Assembly: GCA_963710275.1 (NCBI GenBank)
Contig: CAVPZS010000005.1
Span: forward strand, 620,001-684,000
DNA: 64,000 bases
Direction: 5' to 3'
Source of the DNA: Rhodoblastus sp963710275
Lineage (GTDB): Bacteria > Pseudomonadota > Alphaproteobacteria > Rhizobiales > Beijerinckiaceae
The notes beneath the pieces are model-generated. The model was given only the letters and a program-made list of their open reading frames with translations, searched no databases and had not been told where the DNA came from. Below are positions 58,651 through 64,000 of the stretch, one piece after another. How positions within the stretch are numbered: position 1 is the first letter of the stretch; every line of letters begins with the position of its first letter. Made by a program: the position numbers and the translations under genes.

Positions 58651-59160
58651 TCACTTCGACAGGCTCACTTCCACTCGCGCGACATCGCCGCCTTCTGGCC
58701 TGAGATCGAAGCTCATTCGGCGTCCGGTCGAGCGCAGCGAAAAGCTGGCGGTGAAGCCGCCGCCGGACACCCCGCCGCTGAAACGGCCTTCCGACAACCG
58801 GCCTGACAATTCGCCCGACACGCCTCGCGTCGTCTCCTGCCACCGGCCGCGCACGCTCCCGCCCTCGTCGATGGCCTGGCCGCGGATATCCATGCGATAG
58901 GAATCGCTGGCGCAGACAATATTCTGGGTCAGCGAGCGGCCGCCGCCGCCGATCGCGCCATTGGCGCGACAGGAAATCCGCTCGCGATGGCCGTCCGAAC
59001 CGACGACCTGGCCGCCGCCATGGAAACTGCCGGCGAAAGGCGCGAAGGACCCGCCGGCCTGCGCCCAAAGCGGCGACGGCGCGGCGAGCGCGGCGACGAC
59101 GAGCGCGCAGGCGGTTGAACGCAGCGGAAAACGGCTTCCGGATAGGCTAGGCTCGGGCAT
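58651..59160 (-). CDS. Secreted beta-rich protein of unknown function, 169 aa
   Basis: A signal peptide (LRSTACALVVAALAAPSPLWA) is followed by a Gly/Ser-rich, beta-strand-rich domain: GSFHGGGQVVGSDGHRERIS, CRANGAIGGGGRSL, RGRWQETTRGVSGELSGRL and GGFTASFSLRSTGRRMSFDL. Such domains occur as periplasmic proteins in Hyphomicrobiales. Its start overlaps the MMPL stop by 14 bases and it lies 74 bases ahead of dxs, so it is co-transcribed with a lipid transporter. I do not assign a function. Confidence 0.75.
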   Translation of the reverse strand: MPEPSLSGSRFPLRSTACALVVAALAAPSPLWAQAGGSFAPFAGSFHGGGQVVGSDGHRERISCRANGAIGGGGRSLTQNIVCASDSYRMDIRGQAIDEGGSVRGRWQETTRGVSGELSGRLSEGRFSGGVSGGGFTASFSLRSTGRRMSFDLRPEGGDVARVEVSLSK

Positions 59161-61543
59161 GAGGCTCTCCCTGAATCAGGTCGGGTTGGTCCGAAAATTT
59201 CCGCCCCACACGCATCAGGAAGGTGACGGTGGGGCGCAGGATCAGCAGGTCGGCGACCAGGGCCGCCAGCATGGCGAAGGCGCTGAGCCAGCCAAACAGC
59301 CGCAGCAGCGGCAGGTTGGAAAAGGCCAGCGCCTCCAGCCCGCAGGCCAGGACGAAGGCGGTCAGGATCAAGGCCGGGCCGATCAGGACGGTCGAGCGCG
59401 CCACTGCGACGGCCGGATCGGCGCCCGGCCGGTCTTCCCGTTGCATGCGGTTGAGGAAATGAATCGTTGCGCTCAAGCCCAGCCCGAAGGACACGATCAG
59501 CGCGATGACGCTGGCGAATTGCAGCCCGTCGCCGAGCAGGCGCAGCAGCGACCCCGCCGCGAAAACAGGAAAAACGCCCGGCGGCAGGCAGGACAGGGCG
59601 ACCGGCAGGGAACGGAAGGCCAGGCCAATGAAGGCGGCGATAAAGGCGAATTCCAGCGTCAGGCCGCTGTTGAGCTTCTCGATCATGCTCGCGCTGTTGC
59701 GCGCGGCGATCACCGAAAGCCCCGTGGTCTCGATGGTGTAGCCGGGATGCTCGGCGCGCAAGGGCCCGAGCCGTGCGTTCAGCTGCGTGACGATCGGCAG
59801 GATGCGGCCGGCGTCCCTGTCGGGGACTCGGCCCGAAATCAGCGCGGCGTCGCGATCCCGGGATACGAACCGGCGCACCAGGAAAGGCGGCAGCAGGTCG
59901 ACATATTGCTTCAGCGTCGCCACGTCCGGCTTGTGGAGCCTCTCGGCGAGCCAGCGGCGCAAGGTCTCCACCGACCAGACATTGGCGATCCCCGGCTGTT
60001 CCTCCATGTCGCGATGCGCCTGCGCCAGGACGTCGAGCGTCTCAGGCGAGAACAGGCCGGCGCCGGCGGGGAACCCTATGAACAGGTCGATCGGATTGGC
60101 GCCGTTCAGTCTGGCGTCGAGCCGCTGGCTGGCCTCGACCGCGTGGTCCTGGTCCGGCGTCTGGTCGGCCAGGCGGTAACGCGGTTGCAAACCGGCGTAG
60201 ATCGCGCCAAGGGAAAGCACGACCAGAAGCCCGAGTCCGGCGAAGAAACCTGGTCGGCGCAACATGCGCTCGGCCACGAAAGCGCAAAATGCGCGCAGGG
60301 CCCTCACTCCGGCGTCGCCGCCGCCGAGCGCGGCCCCGAGCATCGCCTGGCGCGGCGCGAGCAGGACGCCGAGCGCGGGCGCGAGCGCCAGCACCGTCGC
60401 GAGCGCGATCAGGATCGAGAGAAAACCCGCCTCGCCGAAGGCGCGGATCAGGTCCGAGGTCGAAAACAAAAGGCCGAGCAGCGACAGCCCCGCCGCCGCA
60501 TGGGTCAGCACGCAGGCCGGCCCCACCACGCGCAGGGCGTCGCGGAATGCGGTTTCCCGGTCGGCCCCGGCCATCATCCGGTCGCGCGCGGCGAAGGTGA
60601 GCTGCATGCTGTCGGAAAAGCTGATCACCATGATCAGCGGCGTCATCACATTCAGGAACATGTTGAGCTTGAAGCCGAACCAGCCGAGCGCGCCGAGCGA
60701 CAGCACGATGGCGAGCAAAGGCGGCGCCGCGGCCACGATCATGAAGGAAACGCGGCGGAAGAACAGGATGGCGATGGCGCAGCCCGCGAGCAGGCCGAGG
60801 GCGTTGTAGAGGATGCGGTCGCGCTCCAGCGCGTGGCGGATTTCGAGCTGCATGACGGGCACGCCCGACAATTGGGCGGTCAATCCGGAGCCTTGCAGAT
60901 CGTCTTCCATGGTCCGACGGATGTCCGCGACGGTCGTGGCGAGCTGCGGGCCGTTGGCCGTGGCCGGCTCCAGCGACAGCACGACCAGCGCCAGGTCGCC
61001 CTGATCGGACAACAGCTTGCCGCGGATCAGCTCATTGCTCGTCACCCGGCCGATCAGCGCCTTGTAAGCGTCGCCTTCCGGCAGAGGGTCGGGAAAGAGC
61101 GGCGCGGGAAGTCCCCCGTTTTCGGCGGGCTGGCGCGCCGAAAACATCGAAATCACCCCGCGCGCGCCGTCGACCAGTTGCAGGTCGGTCACCAGGGCGC
61201 GCAACTTCTCGATCTGGTCCCGTTTCAGCAGGGACTTGCCCTCGATCACGACGAGGACGTCATATTCGCTCGACGGGAAGTCGCGCGAGACCTGTTCGAA
61301 CTGCTTGAACTCGGGCGTATCCGAGCGAAACAGCTGGCTGAGCGAGTTGTCAATGCGGATTCGCTGGATGCCAAAGATCGCGGCAACGACCATGAAGGCG
61401 ACTATGACCAGGGTCAGCAGCGGCGCCCGCAAGGCGAGCAGCCCGAAACGCTCGATCCCGAGAGCAATGTTGGAAGACCGCAGATCGGCTTCCTTGATCC
61501 CGTCCCGATTACCGCCCGCGAACCCCTTGTCGGGACCGTCCAT
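59147..61543 (-). CDS. RND/MMPL-family transporter, HpnN-like, upstream of dxs
   Basis: About 798 residues from the ATG at 61543, which has GAGGTGGG ahead; in-frame starts further up are less supported. It has twelve hydrophobic segments and two periplasmic domains, with IRIDNSLSQLFRSDTPEFKQ near residue 63, the middle spans with LNVMTPLIMVISFSDSMQLT and the last spans with LIVSFGLGLSATIHFLNRMQ. The fold is that of MMPL/HpnN-type lipid exporters. The order MMPL, secreted protein, dxs/ispH, hpnH, hpnN suggests lipid or hopanoid export. The substrate is inferred only. The frame is intact. Confidence 0.85.
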   Translation of the reverse strand: MDGPDKGFAGGNRDGIKEADLRSSNIALGIERFGLLALRAPLLTLVIVAFMVVAAIFGIQRIRIDNSLSQLFRSDTPEFKQFEQVSRDFPSSEYDVLVVIEGKSLLKRDQIEKLRALVTDLQLVDGARGVISMFSARQPAENGGLPAPLFPDPLPEGDAYKALIGRVTSNELIRGKLLSDQGDLALVVLSLEPATANGPQLATTVADIRRTMEDDLQGSGLTAQLSGVPVMQLEIRHALERDRILYNALGLLAGCAIAILFFRRVSFMIVAAAPPLLAIVLSLGALGWFGFKLNMFLNVMTPLIMVISFSDSMQLTFAARDRMMAGADRETAFRDALRVVGPACVLTHAAAGLSLLGLLFSTSDLIRAFGEAGFLSILIALATVLALAPALGVLLAPRQAMLGAALGGGDAGVRALRAFCAFVAERMLRRPGFFAGLGLLVVLSLGAIYAGLQPRYRLADQTPDQDHAVEASQRLDARLNGANPIDLFIGFPAGAGLFSPETLDVLAQAHRDMEEQPGIANVWSVETLRRWLAERLHKPDVATLKQYVDLLPPFLVRRFVSRDRDAALISGRVPDRDAGRILPIVTQLNARLGPLRAEHPGYTIETTGLSVIAARNSASMIEKLNSGLTLEFAFIAAFIGLAFRSLPVALSCLPPGVFPVFAAGSLLRLLGDGLQFASVIALIVSFGLGLSATIHFLNRMQREDRPGADPAVAVARSTVLIGPALILTAFVLACGLEALAFSNLPLLRLFGWLSAFAMLAALVADLLILRPTVTFLMRVGRKFSDQPDLIQGEPHARA

Positions 61544-61691
61544 GCCCACCTCGCAGTCAGCGAAAACACTGACGAAACCGCTGCATTGCCAAGGTTTCCG
61601 GGTCGATAGCCGCCCCAGGAAACTGAACAGGATGGACAATGCAGCGGGCGCTTGATGGTTCCGTTGGGGATGGCGAAACCTCGGCCTTTCC

Positions 61692-62619
61692 TTACAATTT
61701 CGGCAGCAAACTCGCCCGGCGCTCGAGCACGAAGGCCTTGAACTGGCGGGTCGCCATGCTCGGCGGACGGTCGGCGCGATTGAGCAGGAACCATTGCCGG
61801 ACCAGCGGCAACCCCGCGACCTGCAAAGTGATCAGATGGCCGTCCGCGATCTCGCTCATGCAGGTATGGGCGGAAATGATAGCGACGCCGAGGCCGGCCA
61901 TGACCGATTGCTTGATCGTCTCGTTGGTGCCCATGTCAACGATGTCGAAGCTGCGTCCGCCGCCGACGCGCTCCAGGAAACGCTCCATCAGCGTCCTTGT
62001 GCCCGAGCCCTGCTCGCGCGCCAAAAAGCGCTCGGAGAGCAGGTCTTCGGCGAGAATGTCGGGATCGTCGGCGAGCCGGTGGCCGGGCGGCGCGATCAGG
62101 ACATGGGGATGGTCGCCCAAGCGTCGCGCTTTCGGCGCGAATATGGGCGGGAGGGCGGCCCATCATGGTCAGGTCGTATTCGTCGCGCTCCAGCCCGCGG
62201 ATGATTTCCTCGCGATTGCCGATCGACAGCGTCACCCTGATGCCCGGATGGGCGCGGCCGAAGGCGGCGACGAAATAGGGCGCGAGATATTTGCCGGTGC
62301 GAGACCACGCCGAAAACCAGCGTTCCCGTGGCGCCCGCCTGCAGCGCCGCGATCGCGCTCCGTGGTCCGCGGCGGAAAGCCTTTCCATGTCCTTGGCCAT
62401 GGCGTGCAGTTCCGCCCCGATTTCGGTCGGCGCGAAAGGCGCGCCCGCGTCGCGCTGGAACAAGGGAGCGCCGACCATTTCCTCCAGGATTTTCAGCTGG
62501 ATGCTGATCGCTGGCGGCGTGACGTTCAGTGTCTGGGCGGCGCCGGTCACCGAGCCGCGCTCTACCGTCGCGGCCAGCGCGCGCAATTGTTTCAGGGTCA
62601 GTCCGCGAAGATCGATCAT
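61692..62619 (-). CDS. cbbR: LysR-type regulator CbbR (frameshifted)
   Basis: CbbR activates Calvin-cycle genes. The N-terminal winged helix is seen in LTLKQLRALAATVERGSVTG and AAQTLNVTPPAISIQLKILE; the effector domain includes GKYLAPYFVAAFGRAHPGIR, MMGRPPAHIRAESA and AREQGSGTRTLMERFLE, the last being typical of CbbR. Two inserted bases near 62370 and one near 62305 restore the same frame, and one more insertion is near 62118; resolved length is about 307 residues. It is divergent from cbbF with a 103-base gap holding a probable CbbR site. Confidence 0.9.
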
Positions 62620-62632
62620 TTAGAAATCTAAA
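62619..62632. promoter_or_regulatory. Probable CbbR binding site (inverted repeat in cbbR-cbbF intergenic region)
   Basis: TTTAGA-AA-TCTAAA has perfect six-base arms and fits the LysR T-N11-A pattern. It begins on the first base of the cbbR start codon, so binding would also control cbbR itself. The following 30 bases are very AT-rich, fitting the cbbF promoter. Confidence 0.6.
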
Positions 62633-62722
62633 ACACTATTCCAGATTTTTAAATTTATTTTTGTCGGGTGTGGCGTCAGTGTGCTCGCTTGCCGGCCGGA
62701 AGAGCGGGCGGGAGGAAGCCCC

Positions 62723-63790
62723 ATGACAAGCAGCGACGCGCCCACGCGGCACGCAGGCGAGAGCCTTGACGTTTATCTGAGGAATTGGGCCTCGGGCGCC
62801 GTTGGGCGCACGAAGCTCGCGTCTGTGGTCGCGGCCCTCGCCCAGGCCGGGATCGCCCTCGCCGGTCTCATCGCCCAGGGACCGCTGAGCGGCTCGATGG
62901 AGGCCGAAATCGGCGAAATCAACGCCGACGGCGACAAGCAGCGCAAACTCGACGTGATCGCCGACCGGGTCATCATGGACGCCCTGCGAAAGACTTCGAC
63001 CGCCTATTACGCCTCGGAAGAGGAGGACGCGATCCTGACCTTCGACCCGGCCGGCGATCTGGCGGTGGCGGTCGATCCGCTCGACGGCTCGTCGAATATC
63101 GACGCCAATCTCGCCATCGCCACGATCTTCTCGATCTTTCCGGCCTCGCCCGAAGGCGCGACGGCCTCCTTCTTCCGCAAGGGCGCGGAGCAGATCGCCG
63201 CCGGCTACATCATCTACGGCCCGCATACCGCGCTGCTGGTGACGCTTGGCGAAGGCGTCGCCCATTTCGTGCTCGATCCGATCTCGCAAAGATTCCGGCT
63301 GATTTCGGAAAAGGTGCAGCATCTCGCCGGCGACGCGCGAATACGCCATCAACGCCTCCAATTATCGCCATTGGCTGGCGCCGATCCGCGCCTTCATCGA
63401 CGATTGCGTCGAAGGCGCAGGCGGGCCGCGCGGCAAGGATTTCAACATGCGCTGGATCGCCTGCCTGGCCGGCGACGCCCATCGCATTTTCATCCGCGGC
63501 GGGGTCTATCTCTATCCGGCCGACCAGCGGCCCGGCTACGAGAAAGGCCGCCTGCGCCTGCTCTATGAAGGCTTTCCGATCGCCATGCTGGTCGAACAGG
63601 CGGGCGGCGCGGCGACCGACGGCGCCGAGCGCATCCTCGACAAGAGCGTCGCCTCCCTGCACCAGCGCACGCCGCTGGTATTCGGCTCGGCCGACAAGGT
63701 CGCGCGCATCGCCTCCTATTATCACCGACTCCGCCATTCGAGCGGGCGCGCGCGCCCTTGTTCGCCGAGCGCGGCCTGTTCCACGTCTGA
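62723..63790 (+). CDS. cbbF: Fructose-1,6-bisphosphatase class 1 CbbF (frameshifted)
   Basis: The Calvin-cycle fructose/sedoheptulose bisphosphatase. It shows the metal-binding site VAVDPLDGSSNIDANL, ISEKVQHLAG, and, after an inserted base near 63340, INASNYRHWLAPI, FNMRWIACLAGDAHR and YPADQRPGYEKGRLRLLYEG. Two further insertions lie near 63730 and 63742, after which FAERGLFHV ends at 63790. About 354 residues result. The ATG at 62723 is preceded by GGGAGGAAG. It is followed after 10 bases by cbbP. Confidence 0.92.
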
Positions 63791-63800
63791 GGTCTTAACC

Positions 63801-64000
63801 ATGTCCGATCAAGCATCCCGTCATTTCCGTCGTCGGCTCCTCGGGCGCCGGCACCAGCACGGTCAAGTTCACCTTCGACCAGATTTTCCGCCGCGAGGGC
63901 ATTGTCGCCGCCTCGATCGAGGGCGACGCCTTCCATCGCTTCGACCGCGCCGCGATGAAGGCGGAAATGGCGCGCCGGCGCGAGGCCGGCGACATGACCT
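63801..64000 (+). CDS. cbbP: Phosphoribulokinase CbbP (partial, frameshifted)
   Basis: Only the N-terminal 65 or so codons are inside the window. After an inferred extra base near 63808, the protein reads KHPVISVVGSSGAGTSTVKF, which contains the P-loop, then FDQIFRREGIVAASIEGDAF and HRFDRAAMKAEMARR. This is the CbbP/PrkA pattern: phosphorylation of ribulose-5-phosphate to ribulose-1,5-bisphosphate, the substrate of Rubisco. It follows cbbF in the usual cbb order. Confidence 0.88.
   Translation, partial: MSDQASRHFRRRLLGRRHQHGQVHLRPDFPPRGHCRRLDRGRRLPSLRPRRDEGGNGAPARGRRHD

Noticed and set aside
58961..61609. A plus-strand frame of 882 codons opposite the MMPL transporter gene
   Set aside because: Antisense shadow with low-complexity composition and no recognisable motif.
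1..64000. CRISPR arrays, insertion sequences, integrases, phage genes or rRNA
   Set aside because: No regularly spaced repeats, transposase or phage protein motifs or rRNA segments were seen by eye.

Overview
The window reads as chromosomal DNA from a high-GC alphaproteobacterium of the Hyphomicrobiales, most like the Beijerinckiaceae/Methylocystaceae (Rhodoblastus, Methylocella or Methylocystis types). That placement is an inference from gene content: a cbbR / cbbF-cbbP Calvin-cycle locus, glycolate oxidase glcDEF, a full glycogen operon, hopanoid genes (hpnH, hpnN, dxs, ispH) and the ffh-rpsP-rimM-trmD cluster. No phage, insertion sequence, CRISPR array or rRNA was seen.

Layout. 1-3.0 kb (minus): glcD-glcE-glcF, glycolate oxidase, with glcF cut by the window edge. 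3.2-4.8 kb: a PLP aminotransferase and a convergent unknown gene. 4.9-16.5 kb (plus): glycogen operon glgP-glgB-glgC-glgA-glgX/malQ, the last two in one reading frame. 16.6-19.6 kb: glpD-glpK. 19.7-27.5 kb: mdtA-mdtB-mdtC type tripartite RND efflux, closed by a bidirectional terminator. 27.6-29 kb: a small Cys-rich secreted protein and a Tat-exported metallophosphoesterase. 29-44.1 kb: an exopolysaccharide locus of the Wzx/Wzy type (initiating phosphosugar transferase, two GNAT-like proteins, flippase, three transferases, a Wzc-like co-polymerase with degraded kinase motifs, a Tat-exported GH5 glycosidase, a Wzy-like polymerase). 44.4-48.1 kb: a small ORF, tRNA-Thr(CGT), trmD, rimM, rpsP, ffh. 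48.4-50.7 kb: a GGDEF-EAL protein. 50.8-51.8 kb: a DUF2147-like protein and a second Cys-rich protein. 51.8-61.5 kb (minus): hopanoid and isoprenoid region, in transcription order MMPL transporter, secreted protein, dxs/ispH (fused in frame), hpnH, hpnN. 61.7-64 kb: cbbR divergent from cbbF-cbbP, cbbP cut by the window end.

How the genes fit together. Carbon fixed by the Calvin cycle (cbbF, cbbP) can be stored as glycogen and remobilised (glgPBCAX-malQ). glcDEF oxidises the glycolate made by Rubisco oxygenation. The MEP enzymes Dxs and IspH supply isoprenoids for hopanoids, HpnH adds the adenosyl side chain, and HpnN moves hopanoids to the outer membrane. The 28-44 kb genes build and export a surface polysaccharide, and the GGDEF-EAL protein is a candidate regulator of that kind of output.

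Quality caveat. Many conserved genes are broken by single-base frameshifts: roughly fifty apparent one-base insertions against about six deletions. They are dense at 6-9, 12-27 and 54-64 kb and rare at 28-53 kb. Protein motifs continue perfectly across each break, so I treat them as sequence errors rather than pseudogenes, and annotate whole genes across them.
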